Below are positions 1-9,083 of a DNA stretch of 64,000 nucleotides, piece after piece. The position numbers and the translations under genes were made by a program. This stretch comes from Desulfuromonadales bacterium (GTDB lineage: Bacteria; Desulfobacterota; Desulfuromonadia; Geobacterales; Pseudopelobacteraceae), in contig DUZS01000008.1 of assembly GCA_013349405.1 (NCBI GenBank), positions 1-64,000 of the forward strand. The letters run 5' to 3'. The notes under the pieces were generated by a model, which saw only the letters and a list, made by a program, of their open reading frames with translations, ran no database searches and was not told the origin of the DNA. Within the stretch, counting starts at the first letter, position 1. The number at the start of each line of letters is the position of its first letter.

Positions 1-233
1 TAACTATAAAATCAAACAAGCCACTGTGTGGACAGGCGCGGGAAGGCTTTTCCTTGAAGAGATTGATCGCTCTCGGGCGCTTTCCATTTGAACATCCCGG
101 TCTTTCATGAAATTTTTGACACTATCGGATTCTCTCCTGTACTGCGGTTCCGGTAGTCAACGGTGTTCTTGACCCAACCCACCAGGGGACAGGCAGTGCC
201 AGCATTGCTGCCGCGACGACGCCGGGCGCTACC

Positions 234-3200
234 GTGACCGGCGCTTACAGCATCGCCGGCATCACCCCGGGAGCAACGACCCCTCTCTATGTCGCCTTGC
301 TCGCCGGGAAAAACTCCATGGTGCTCGGTATTGTTCCGGCACCGGCTGCTTCCGGCACCTTTACCATCACCAACGTGCCGCCAGGGCACTACCGGGTACA
401 GGGAATAGTAGACGCCAACAACAGTCATGCCAACGACGCCGGCGATCTCAACCTGGGCAACAACATGGCACCGGTTGTGGTGGTGGATGGCTCTGAAGGT
501 GCGGTTCCGGTCAAGGGGGGTAAGCTCGTTTTTACCAGGAGTGGCTCCCTCCCGCAACTTTCGGTGCAGCATACCCTCGATACCACTTCGTCGATTCCTG
601 CCGAATGGTATAACCTCAATTTTGAATTTCAAAACAACTCCTGCTTCGTCACCGGAGTTTCTATCGCCAATGGCGCCACCGGCACACTGCCGCTGTCTCC
701 GGTATCAGTCGGGCGCGGCAATTGGGGCTCGGTTGGGTATTGGACCAGTTGGTCGAACGCGCGCCCGAATGCCGATCCGGTAGCCGGTGATCTGTACCAG
801 GCGACCATCGAATACTCTGACAGCGTCGCCTGTCCGAATGAAATAGTGCCTCTACGGGTGCAGCGAATCAACGATGATTTCGCCCGGGCATCCTTCCCGA
901 GGGGGACGGTTGTCGACAACCCCGTCATAAACGCTTCCTGGCGCATTCCGAACCCGCAGCCGTATTACTACTACGATTTTCAGGCGTGGGCAGGCAATAA
1001 CGGCGGCGGCGACGGTTTCCCGCCCAGCATGCTGAGCACCTATTTGGGACCTCTCAATTCCAGCACCCAATGGGACCTGCAATCACGCGATATGGCGGGT
1101 AACTCCGCCTCCGCCCGCTATTCCTATTCTGTGGTGGCGACCGGACCTCAGATTACCGGTTTTTCGCCGGTTTCCGGCGTAAATGGCACAACAACGGTGA
1201 CTATCTCCGGCAGCGGTTTCATGCCGGGCGGTACCGTCATCACACCGATAGTCAAATTCAACGGAGCTCAGGCCACCGTATCAGCGAGCAGTGATACCTC
1301 CATTACTGTTACGGTTCCAGGCAACGCCTCGCAGGGACCGATCACCGTCACTGCTGGCGGAGTAAGCGGTGTCACCGGCATCAGCACAACCGAATTCACA
1401 CCGACGATCAGCTTCGGAGCAACCGGCGCTAGCGTATTTGTTGCTGATTCGTCAAACCTCCCCGTATCCGGTGTTGTGGTACACCCCATCGGCATAGCGA
1501 CGTCAAATGCCACGACTGACATTAATGGGCAGTATACCATTACAGGGATTACTTCCGGAATGCCGCTCGATTTCAAGCTGAGCAAGACCGGCTATCTTGA
1601 TACTTACACCAACTTCGGGGCCTATACGGCAAATGTGACGACCGGTAATTACGGCATATTCACCAATGCCGACCTTACCTCCTGGAACGTTGCCGGCGTC
1701 AATTGGACCGGAACCGTATCGGCGTCAAATCCTCCGGCCGCAGCAATGACCAACATGATTGCCGGCAGTCGCGGCATCATCCGCAGCCGCACCGTTGACG
1801 CCAATAATACGAGCGTTAATTTTGCTGGTGTCGTCGTGACCGCCTACAGCTGGCGCTACCACGGACAACAGTACAAAGTTGTGTATGGAGGTACGACCAG
1901 CGGACCTGACCCGACGCTCACCAGCACCGGCACTAACGGACGTTTCTATGTACTTGATGTCGATGACGGAGATTTTGTCACCGTTGTCGCCGACAAGGCC
2001 GGCTACATTTTCCGGCCGCGTAGCTACAACGTCAGGGGCGGGGCTGTCGGCCAAAGTTCCATCCAGGGCGCGCTTGCGCCGATAGTTGCCATCACGCCCC
2101 CACCTAATCCCCAGGACATGTCGCCCCTGGCCATCACCCTGACAACGGCCAACCCTTCAAGCGGCATCTACTGGACGGTGAACGGCACTGACCCCCGCTG
2201 GTTCGGCAGTTTCTGTACCAGTCCCTGCAATATTGCTATCAACCCGCCTGCTCCCTCAACCAGCGCGGCGGTAACCGTGCGCGCTGTTGCCATGGCCGCC
2301 GGCGTCTATGGTGACCAGGCGAGTGCCACCTACAACCTTTTTATGGACACCACCCCGCCGGTGTTGACCATTAACCCTGGAGTCGTCAATCAGGCCGGGT
2401 TGGATTACACGTACACCAATAGTCTGCCGCTGAATGTCACCTTCACCTCCAATGAACAGACAACCATCTATTACACAACCAATGGACTTCAGCCGACAAC
2501 CGCCGATTCCGTTGTAACGGTTGCTGCCGCTAACGGCACATCGACGCCAATCTCCATCAGCCAGGATCTGACCGTACTCAAATACTTTGGCAAGGATACG
2601 ACAGGTAACAGTTCCCAGGTGCAGACAGTAAATTATGTCCTGGATACCACGCCGCCGACAATTAGCCAGGTGTTCTCTCAGTCAATTTACAACAACAGGG
2701 CCTTTAGCGTTTTCGTCAACGCGAGTGATGTTGGCGGCATAGCCGGCTACATGATAACAGGGACATCAACGCCTCCTTCTCTCACAGACCCGCTCTGGAA
2801 CACCATTAATCCTGTAAGTGTTACTGTCCCGGCAGACGGTGACTTCTCCTATTTTGTCTGGGCCAAGGATTCTGCCGGTAACCTGTCTGCGGCTTTTCCG
2901 TTTACTTTCAAGGTAGACACCCTCGCGCCGATAGCGCCGACTATCACCCCGTTTACCAACAACCGGGTAAACAGTACCACCCCGACCGTAACCGGCACTG
3001 CGGAGGCAAATTCCTCCGTGCAGCTGTACGAAGGAGCTACCCCTTTAGCCAGTGCGACTGCGAACGTTTCCGGGACCTGGTCAGCAGGATTGCCATTCCT
3101 GACAGAGGGAAGCAGCCACACCATCATCGCTACTGCGACTGATGCTGCGGGCAATATCAGTCCTGGTTCTAATCTTATGACCTTCACCATTGATACGACG

Positions 3201-6200
3201 CTCCCGACAACGACTGCCAGCCCGGCTGGCGGCACACAGACGGGGCCGATTAGTGTCTACCTGACCGTCAGCGAACCGGCGACCATCTATTACACTACCG
3301 ATGGCGCCGATCCAACAACCTCTTCGCTTTCTTTTACTGATAGCGTTGGCAACGTTCCCAAAGGGCCGATTGCCATCTCCGGCAATACAACACTCAAATA
3401 CTTTGCCAAGGATCTTGCGGGTAATTCCGAAGCACCGATCAAGCAGCAGGTTTATTTTTACGGAACACCAACAACGCTCACGCTTGGCCTGGGCGGTCTC
3501 AGCAGCATTGTCTACGGCGATAACCTGCCCGTTACAGCGACGATAACTCCCGGTGCCGGGCCGACCGGCACGGTACAATTCTTTGTCGATGGTTCTCCAT
3601 ATGGGGCTGCTGTACCGCTTAGCGGCACATTGGCCACGACAACCATTTCGGGACTTCAGGTCGCCGGTTCACCGCACACGATTTCTGCAGTTTACGGCGG
3701 AGATGCTTCCTATGCCAGCAGTTCTGACGCAAAACCAGTGACTGTCAGTAAGGCCGGCCAGGCCGTCACCTTTGGCGCTCTCTCCGGCAAGACGTTCGGC
3801 GACGCACCGTTCACGCTGAGTGCCACCGCATCGAGCACTCTTCCGGTAAGTTTCAGCATCTTCAGTGGTCCGGCGACCATCAGCGGCACCACGGTAACCA
3901 TCACCGGCGCCGGCACTGTTGTTGTCCGCGCCAGCCAGGCCGGTAATGCCAATTACAGCGCGGCGGCAGATGTTGACCAGTCATTCGTGGTCGCTCAGGC
4001 GACGCAGAGCATTACTTTCGGCGCCCTCGCCGGTAAGACATACGGCACTGCGCCGTTCACGGTGAGTGCCACCGCATCGAGCACCCTTCCGGTAAGCTTC
4101 AGCATTCTCAGTGGTCCGGCGACCATCAGCGGCACCACGGTAACCATCACCGGTGTCGGAACTGTTGTTGTCCGTGCCAGCCAGGCCGGTAACGCCAACT
4201 ACAGCGCCGCAGCAAATGTTGACCAGTCATTCGTGGTCGCCCAGGCCACACAGAGCATTACCTTCGGCACCTTGCCGAACAGGAACGTCACTGACGCCCC
4301 GTTCACCGTAAGCGCTAGCGCGTCAAGCTCTCTGCCGGTAAGTTTCAGTATCGTCAGTGGTCCGGCAACCATCTCAGGAAACACCATTACCCTGACTGGA
4401 ACAACCGGAACAGTCGTCGTTCGTGCCACTCAGGTCGGTGACACCAACTACACCGCCGCTGCTCCGGTCGATCAGAGTTTTCTGGCCAGATCAGCTCAGA
4501 CAATCACCTTTGGCGCTCTCTCCGGCAAGACGTACGGCGATGCACCGTTCACGGTAAGTGCCACCGCATCGAGCACTCTTCCGGTAAGTTTCAGCATCGT
4601 CAGTGGGCCGGCGACCATCAACGGCACGACGGTAACCATCACCGGTGCCGGCACTGTTGTCGTCCGCGCCAGCCAGGCGGGTGACGCCCTCTACAACGCG
4701 GCGCCGGATGTTGACCAGTCATTCGTGGTCGCTCAGGCGACGCAGAGCATTACTTTCGGCGCCCTCGCCGGTAAGACATACGGCACTGCGCCGTTCTCGG
4801 TGAGCGCCACCGCATCGAGTACTCTTCCGGTAAGTTTCAGCATCTTCAGTGGTCCGGCAACCATCAGCGGTACCACGGTAACCATCACCGGTACCGGGAC
4901 GGTTGTTGTCCGCGCGAGCCAGGCGGGTAACGCCAACTACAGCGCGGCGGCAGATGTTGACCAGTCATTCGTGGTCGCTCAGGCGATGCAAAGCATCACC
5001 TTCGGCGCCCTTGCCGGGAAGACCTACGGAAATGCGCCGTTCACGGTGAGCGCCACCGCATCGAGCACTCTTCCGGTAAGTTTCAGCATCTTCAGCGGTC
5101 CGGCGACCATCAGCGGCACCACGGTAACCATCACCGGTGCCGGAACTGTTGTTGTCCGTGCGAGCCAGGCCGGTGACGCCAACTACAGCGCCGCAGCAAA
5201 TGTTGACCAGTCATTCGTGGTCGCCCAGGCCACACAGAGCATTACCTTCGGCACCTTGCCGAACAGGAACGTCACTGACGCCCCGTTCACCGTAAGCGCT
5301 AGCGCGTCAAGCTCTCTGCCGGTAAGTTTCAGTATCGTCAGTGGTCCGGCAACCATCTCAGGAAACACCATTACCCTGACTGGAACAACCGGAACAGTCG
5401 TCGTTCGTGCCACTCAGGTCGGTGACACCAACTACACCGCCGCTGCTCCGGTCGATCAGAGTTTTCTGGCCAGATCAGCTCAGACAATCACCTTTGGCGC
5501 TCTCTCCGGCAAGACGTACGGCGATGCACCGTTCACGGTAAGTGCCACCGCATCGAGCACTCTTCCGGTAAGTTTCAGCATCTTCAGTGGTCCGGCGACC
5601 ATCAACGGCACCACGGTAACCATCACCGGTGCCGGCGCTGTTGTCGTCCGCGCCAGCCAGGCGGGTGACGCCCTCTACAACGCGGCGCCGGATGTTGACC
5701 AGTCATTCGTGGTCGCTCAGGCTGCCCAGAGCATTACCTTCGGCGCCCTCGCAGGTAAGACATACGGCACTGCGCCGTTCTCGGTGAGCGCCACCGCATC
5801 GAGCACTCTTCCGGTAAGCGTCAGCATTCTCAGTGGTCCGGCGACCATCAGCGGCACCACGGTAACTATCACCGGTGCCGGAACTGTTGTTGTTCGCACC
5901 AGCCAGGCGGGTAACGCCAACTACAGCGCGGCGGCAGATGTTGACCAGTCATTCGTGGTGGGTAAAGCAGCGCTGACCATAACGACCAACGATAAAGTGC
6001 GCTTTGCGAAAGTGGCAAATCCGACCTTCAGCGCCACGTATTCAGGCTTTGTCAATGGTGACACTGCGGCGGTACTTGGAGGTGCATTGACATTCGCCAC
6101 TGCTGCTACGATTACCAGTGATCCGGGAACCTACCCGATCACGCCTGCAGGACAGACTTCGGGAAATTACACCATTACCTTCGTACCGGGTACCCTGACG

Positions 6201-6437
6201 GTCAGAGTCATCGGTGATATTTCAGGCGGTTCCGGCTCTTCCGATGGCGTTTTTGACCTTGCCGATGCCCTGAAATACCTGCGCATTTCTCTCGGTCTTG
6301 ATCCCGCTCCTGCATCGCTCGATGGCATTAAAATGGCACCGGTTATCGGTGGCGTTCCATCCATGCCGACAGGCGGCAGCAGAGTAACTGTCGGTGATGT
6401 CGTGGCCGCGCTGGAACATTTGGTCGGACTCTGGTAG
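234..6437 (+). CDS. Giant repeat-rich surface protein with dockerin-like C-terminus, 5' end apparently missing
   Basis: A 2067-residue protein built from extracellular beta modules. In order I see an IPT/TIG-like domain (about residues 303-385), a carboxypeptidase-regulatory-like fold (about 390-460), chitobiase C-terminal-like segments with the YYTTNG pattern (about 650-780 and 1010-1080), Ig-like domains (about 900-990 and 1080-1170), nine about 82-residue Ig-like repeats (about 1175-1910), an MBG-type module, and a C-terminal segment with SDGVFDLADALKYLR that resembles a dockerin/EF-hand repeat. The given start is GTG with no ribosome site and no signal peptide. The same frame stays open and protein-like back to base 120, after stops at 108 and 117, with no ATG, GTG or TTG in that stretch. 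An exported protein should carry a signal sequence, so I infer a lost or frameshifted 5' end. The role is probably adhesion or surface scaffolding. The downstream lipoprotein starts 46 bases later and is probably co-transcribed. Confidence 0.8.
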   Translation: MTGAYSIAGITPGATTPLYVALLAGKNSMVLGIVPAPAASGTFTITNVPPGHYRVQGIVDANNSHANDAGDLNLGNNMAPVVVVDGSEGAVPVKGGKLVFTRSGSLPQLSVQHTLDTTSSIPAEWYNLNFEFQNNSCFVTGVSIANGATGTLPLSPVSVGRGNWGSVGYWTSWSNARPNADPVAGDLYQATIEYSDSVACPNEIVPLRVQRINDDFARASFPRGTVVDNPVINASWRIPNPQPYYYYDFQAWAGNNGGGDGFPPSMLSTYLGPLNSSTQWDLQSRDMAGNSASARYSYSVVATGPQITGFSPVSGVNGTTTVTISGSGFMPGGTVITPIVKFNGAQATVSASSDTSITVTVPGNASQGPITVTAGGVSGVTGISTTEFTPTISFGATGASVFVADSSNLPVSGVVVHPIGIATSNATTDINGQYTITGITSGMPLDFKLSKTGYLDTYTNFGAYTANVTTGNYGIFTNADLTSWNVAGVNWTGTVSASNPPAAAMTNMIAGSRGIIRSRTVDANNTSVNFAGVVVTAYSWRYHGQQYKVVYGGTTSGPDPTLTSTGTNGRFYVLDVDDGDFVTVVADKAGYIFRPRSYNVRGGAVGQSSIQGALAPIVAITPPPNPQDMSPLAITLTTANPSSGIYWTVNGTDPRWFGSFCTSPCNIAINPPAPSTSAAVTVRAVAMAAGVYGDQASATYNLFMDTTPPVLTINPGVVNQAGLDYTYTNSLPLNVTFTSNEQTTIYYTTNGLQPTTADSVVTVAAANGTSTPISISQDLTVLKYFGKDTTGNSSQVQTVNYVLDTTPPTISQVFSQSIYNNRAFSVFVNASDVGGIAGYMITGTSTPPSLTDPLWNTINPVSVTVPADGDFSYFVWAKDSAGNLSAAFPFTFKVDTLAPIAPTITPFTNNRVNSTTPTVTGTAEANSSVQLYEGATPLASATANVSGTWSAGLPFLTEGSSHTIIATATDAAGNISPGSNLMTFTIDTTLPTTTASPAGGTQTGPISVYLTVSEPATIYYTTDGADPTTSSLSFTDSVGNVPKGPIAISGNTTLKYFAKDLAGNSEAPIKQQVYFYGTPTTLTLGLGGLSSIVYGDNLPVTATITPGAGPTGTVQFFVDGSPYGAAVPLSGTLATTTISGLQVAGSPHTISAVYGGDASYASSSDAKPVTVSKAGQAVTFGALSGKTFGDAPFTLSATASSTLPVSFSIFSGPATISGTTVTITGAGTVVVRASQAGNANYSAAADVDQSFVVAQATQSITFGALAGKTYGTAPFTVSATASSTLPVSFSILSGPATISGTTVTITGVGTVVVRASQAGNANYSAAANVDQSFVVAQATQSITFGTLPNRNVTDAPFTVSASASSSLPVSFSIVSGPATISGNTITLTGTTGTVVVRATQVGDTNYTAAAPVDQSFLARSAQTITFGALSGKTYGDAPFTVSATASSTLPVSFSIVSGPATINGTTVTITGAGTVVVRASQAGDALYNAAPDVDQSFVVAQATQSITFGALAGKTYGTAPFSVSATASSTLPVSFSIFSGPATISGTTVTITGTGTVVVRASQAGNANYSAAADVDQSFVVAQAMQSITFGALAGKTYGNAPFTVSATASSTLPVSFSIFSGPATISGTTVTITGAGTVVVRASQAGDANYSAAANVDQSFVVAQATQSITFGTLPNRNVTDAPFTVSASASSSLPVSFSIVSGPATISGNTITLTGTTGTVVVRATQVGDTNYTAAAPVDQSFLARSAQTITFGALSGKTYGDAPFTVSATASSTLPVSFSIFSGPATINGTTVTITGAGAVVVRASQAGDALYNAAPDVDQSFVVAQAAQSITFGALAGKTYGTAPFSVSATASSTLPVSVSILSGPATISGTTVTITGAGTVVVRTSQAGNANYSAAADVDQSFVVGKAALTITTNDKVRFAKVANPTFSATYSGFVNGDTAAVLGGALTFATAATITSDPGTYPITPAGQTSGNYTITFVPGTLTVRVIGDISGGSGSSDGVFDLADALKYLRISLGLDPAPASLDGIKMAPVIGGVPSMPTGGSRVTVGDVVAALEHLVGLW
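3754..5967 (+). repeat. Nine tandem 246-bp units coding Ig-like repeats
   Basis: Nine consecutive units of about 246 bases, each coding about 82 residues, begin near 3754 and end near 5967. Each unit has the pattern TFGALxGKTYGxAPFxV, then SATASSTLPVSFSI, then GPATISGTTVTITG and DQSFVV. Units 3 and 7 carry a divergent TLPNRNVTDAPF version. The period is a whole number of codons, so unit gain or loss keeps the frame. Confidence 0.95.
3999..5966 (+). repeat. 984-bp higher-order duplication (units 2-5 copied as units 6-9)
   Basis: Within the tandem array, the order of distinct unit types in 3999-4982 (units 2-5) recurs in 4983-5966 (units 6-9), an offset of exactly 984 bases, or four units. The divergent unit 3 and its copy unit 7 give the same 76-residue antisense translation, so they are almost identical at DNA level, whereas neighbouring units differ. 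A recent four-unit duplication, or later gene conversion, explains this best. Confidence 0.9.
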
Positions 6438-6483
6438 CCGGCTGAGGAAACGTACTAAAACAATCTAACTACTTGGAGATATT

Positions 6484-7008
6484 ATGAAAAAAACAGTGAT
6501 TGGTGGTCTGATGGTGACTGGATTTTCCCTGCTGGTCGGCGGTTGCGGAGGTGGTGGCGGCGATACCCCTCCTCAACCGACGATGGCGGTACTGACTCTT
6601 AAAACAGCCGGTACCCCTTCCGGTGCCTATAAAGGAATTGAATTGACTGTAAATCTTCCGGCCACCGTGTCGGTCAAGACTGACCCGCTCAACCCGAAAC
6701 AGACTGCGCCCGGCGCTCTCAAACTGTCAGGGGTATTTGCCCGTTATTCGACTCTGACGACTCCACGCCCATTCTGGGGAAGATATTCATCGGCCGGTGC
6801 CGGCAAACCGAGCGTGGTTATAATTAACATTTCAAGCGGAACGGCTGAATATCCGGTAGGTGAGTTCGCGACGCTTACCTGTAACCTCGCCAGCGGTCAA
6901 ACGGCAAGCCTGACTGATTTCAGCGTCGTTAATTTTGCCGCCTACGGCACAGGCGGTGCTGATATCACCGGCTTGACGGCTTCACCTCTTGGAGTAACAC
7001 TTAAATAA
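6484..7008 (+). CDS. Small lipoprotein, possible cohesin-like domain
   Basis: The 174-residue product starts with a lipoprotein signal peptide ending in LVGGC (Cys about residue 21), followed by a Gly-rich linker, so it is probably lipid-anchored at the outer membrane. The rest is predicted beta-rich: GIELTVNLPATVSV near the start, then VVIINISSG, FATLTCNLASG and a C-terminal ITGLTASPLGVTLK. This order of strands and the phrase about slope of the property over an anchored chain resemble cohesin modules, which bind dockerins; that is inference from pattern, not a search result. It has an ATG start with an upstream GGAG. It lies 46 bases after the giant protein that ends in a dockerin-like segment, so the two may form a surface anchor and its client. 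A plain uncharacterised lipoprotein is the alternative. Confidence 0.7.
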   Translation: MKKTVIGGLMVTGFSLLVGGCGGGGGDTPPQPTMAVLTLKTAGTPSGAYKGIELTVNLPATVSVKTDPLNPKQTAPGALKLSGVFARYSTLTTPRPFWGRYSSAGAGKPSVVIINISSGTAEYPVGEFATLTCNLASGQTASLTDFSVVNFAAYGTGGADITGLTASPLGVTLK

Positions 7009-7034
7009 GCACGCACATTTTGCCTTACACTGAC

Positions 7035-7070
7035 AAAAAAAGAGGTAGGCTTAATGCCCACCTCTTTTTT
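7035..7070. terminator. Bidirectional intrinsic terminator
   Basis: An A-rich arm AAAAAAGAGGT pairs with ACCTCTTTTTT around a short loop. It gives a hairpin with a T-run on either strand, between the convergent lipoprotein and flavodiiron genes. Confidence 0.8.
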
Positions 7071-7092
7071 GTCACTCAAAATGGTACAATTC

Positions 7093-8283
7093 TTACCTGG
7101 CGACCACCGCTTCAGCCGCCGCCCTTCCGAGCACTTCACACTGCTCAAGCACTTCCGGTTTCGGAGAGAACTGCGTTCTCACCGTATCACCGACCAGCTT
7201 GAAGCCGAGGGTTTTGAGGCGGTCTTCCGCCATTTTACAGGCTTCGCCGCTCCAGCCGTAGCTGCCGAAAATTCCGGCCAGATTGGTCTTCAGCTTTACC
7301 GTGCTGAGATACGCGAGCACATCCCACATCGGTTTGGCAATGTCGCGGTTAAAGGTCGGAATGCCGAACAGCAGGGCATCGGCTTCCTCCATCAGGTTGC
7401 GCAGTTCACTGGCGTTAAGGCTGTTGATATGATAGCTGGCAACCTCAATGCCATCTTGAGCGGCGCCTCTGGCAACGGCGTGAGCCATCTTTTCGGTACT
7501 GCCGTGTGGCGAAAGAAAGAGGAGTACAATTTTTTTATTCTGTGAAGGGGGCTTGCTCCACTCTTCAAACTGGCAGATAACTTTCCACGGGTCACGGCGG
7601 ATGATCGGGCCGTGACTCGGGCAGATCATATCGATGACGTCGTGGCGGATTTTTTCGATCGCCGATAAAATTTTGTCCTTGAAGGGGCGGAAGATGCAGT
7701 CGAAATAAAAGTGGCGCGCGGAGGTAAAGTCCTCCACTTCATCATTAAAGATGTGCCCGACCTGCCAGTAATGGGCTCCAAAGGCATCGCAGGAAAAAAG
7801 GATATTTTCTTCTTCGAGCCGGGTGAACATGGTATCCGGCCAATGGAGAAACGGGGCGGTGATAAAACGCAGGGTACGCCCCCCGAGATCAAGGGTTTCA
7901 CCATCTTTGATCGTCTGGCAGGAGATCGTTTTATTCAGAATATTACCGAGAAAGTTTTTTGCAGCGGGCGTACAGTAGACCACCGCCTGTGGAGCCTGTT
8001 CCATCAAATACGTCAGTGAGCCGGAGTGGTCGTGCTCGGTATGGTTGACAATGATATAGTCGATAGTTTTGGGATCTACCAGAGATCTGATCTTATCCAT
8101 ATATTCATCAACGTATTTTTCTTCGACCGTATCGATAAGGACAACCTTGTCTTGCCATTTCAACAGATACGCATTGTAACTGGTGCCATGTTCCGTCGGG
8201 AAAAGATCGTCAAATACCCTGAGATCAGGATCTTCGGATCCTATCCAGTAAAGTCCGGGTTTAATTTCTATCGGTCCTAACAT
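7093..8283 (-). CDS. fprA: Flavodiiron protein (oxygen/nitric oxide reductase, A-type)
   Basis: The 396-residue length and two-domain layout match cytoplasmic class A flavodiiron proteins, which reduce O2 to water or NO to N2O using electrons from rubredoxin or a similar donor. The N-terminal metallo-beta-lactamase-like domain keeps all di-iron ligands: H81, E83, D85, H86 (HTEHDH), H147, D166 and H224 (CPSHG). The flavodoxin domain starts near residue 251 with an FMN phosphate loop SPHGSTEK and continues to the end. There is no fused rubredoxin. In an anaerobe the likely job is scavenging O2 or NO. It is transcribed alone, divergent from the HEAT-repeat gene, and ends at a bidirectional terminator. 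Whether O2 or NO is the preferred substrate cannot be told from the sequence. Confidence 0.93.
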   Translation of the reverse strand: MLGPIEIKPGLYWIGSEDPDLRVFDDLFPTEHGTSYNAYLLKWQDKVVLIDTVEEKYVDEYMDKIRSLVDPKTIDYIIVNHTEHDHSGSLTYLMEQAPQAVVYCTPAAKNFLGNILNKTISCQTIKDGETLDLGGRTLRFITAPFLHWPDTMFTRLEEENILFSCDAFGAHYWQVGHIFNDEVEDFTSARHFYFDCIFRPFKDKILSAIEKIRHDVIDMICPSHGPIIRRDPWKVICQFEEWSKPPSQNKKIVLLFLSPHGSTEKMAHAVARGAAQDGIEVASYHINSLNASELRNLMEEADALLFGIPTFNRDIAKPMWDVLAYLSTVKLKTNLAGIFGSYGWSGEACKMAEDRLKTLGFKLVGDTVRTQFSPKPEVLEQCEVLGRAAAEAVVAR

Positions 8284-8431
8284 GCTGTTACTCTCCCTTT
8301 TGTGTATGTGCAGATATCCTCATCGTTGAGGCGCTTGCATGACCCATGTGGATTTATAAATAGTATCGTTTTGCTAAACAACATATCAGAACTGGCCTCT
8401 CGTGTACAAGCTGGAATTAAACAATTCGCGA

Positions 8432-8460
8432 TTGTTTCGTCAGACGGTTTCTGCTACACT
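8432..8460 (+). promoter_or_regulatory. Putative sigma70 promoter giving a leaderless HEAT-protein mRNA
   Basis: TTGTTT (8432-8437) and TACACT (8455-8460) are 17 bases apart. Transcription would begin about at base 8467, the A of the chosen ATG, and no Shine-Dalgarno precedes that ATG. The signals are only moderately close to consensus. Confidence 0.45.
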
Positions 8461-8466
8461 CCGCCC

Positions 8467-9048
8467 ATGGCAGATAAAGCACGCGCACGTATAAACGCTT
8501 TGCAACCGTTACTGAAGGATCCTGCGCCTGAGGTCAGGCTCGCGGCAGCGGACGCAATTGAAGCTCTGGAAGCGTCCAGCACTGTTGTCGAGATTCTTGA
8601 GACACTCAAAAACGGGAATATGGGAGCCCGGATAGGTGCGATCTATGCTCTCGGTGAAGTTGGCGGAGCGGGTGTGTTAAAGCCGCTTGTCTATTGCGCC
8701 AGACGTCCCGAAATTGATATCCGCTCGGCAGCGGTGGCGGCTCTTGGGAAGCTGGCGTTAGCGGAGACCCTTCCGGTGCTGGTCGAACTTCTCGACGACG
8801 AAAGCCCGATTGTTCAAGCGTGTACCGTAGCGGCGCTGCGGAATTTTTCGGCGACCCCGGAAATACTCATCAAATTACGTCCGTTGCTCGACGCACATGA
8901 CGGTGTTCTCGAAGCAGAGACGGCTCTGACGTTGTCCCGGTTTAAAGACACGTCTTCACTTCCCCGGATTGAAGCGCTCCTTACCTCACCTCATGCATCA
9001 ACGCGTCAGGCTGCCGCCATCGCCTTCAGCAAAATTCCATTTCAGTAA
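8467..9048 (+). CDS. HEAT-repeat protein
   Basis: The 193-residue product is almost entirely HEAT/PBS-lyase-type helical repeats of about 30 residues, for example DPAPEVRLAAADAIEAL, MGARIGAIYALGEVG and EIDIRSAAVAALGKLAL. Such proteins act as protein-binding scaffolds; no catalytic motif is present. The frame is open further upstream to 8302, but the extra N-terminus is not repeat-like and has no ribosome site. The ATG at 8467 begins exactly where the repeats begin and sits about six bases after a plausible -10 box, so I chose it. The gene converges on the HD-GYP gene, whose operon partner is also a HEAT protein, which hints at a shared signalling context. The partner is unknown. Confidence 0.75.
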   Translation: MADKARARINALQPLLKDPAPEVRLAAADAIEALEASSTVVEILETLKNGNMGARIGAIYALGEVGGAGVLKPLVYCARRPEIDIRSAAVAALGKLALAETLPVLVELLDDESPIVQACTVAALRNFSATPEILIKLRPLLDAHDGVLEAETALTLSRFKDTSSLPRIEALLTSPHASTRQAAAIAFSKIPFQ

Positions 9049-9083
9049 CGCGCGCCTTGATGTGGCAGTGCAATTAATCAGGG

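Noticed and set aside
3710-5920. Repeated antisense open frames across the Ig-like repeat array
   Set aside because: They recur at the 246-base unit period and exist only because the repeated coding strand lacks stops on its complement. They have no ribosome sites and no family resemblance.
3754-5967. CRISPR array
   Set aside because: The units are contiguous, 246 bases, in one reading frame, with no unique spacers.
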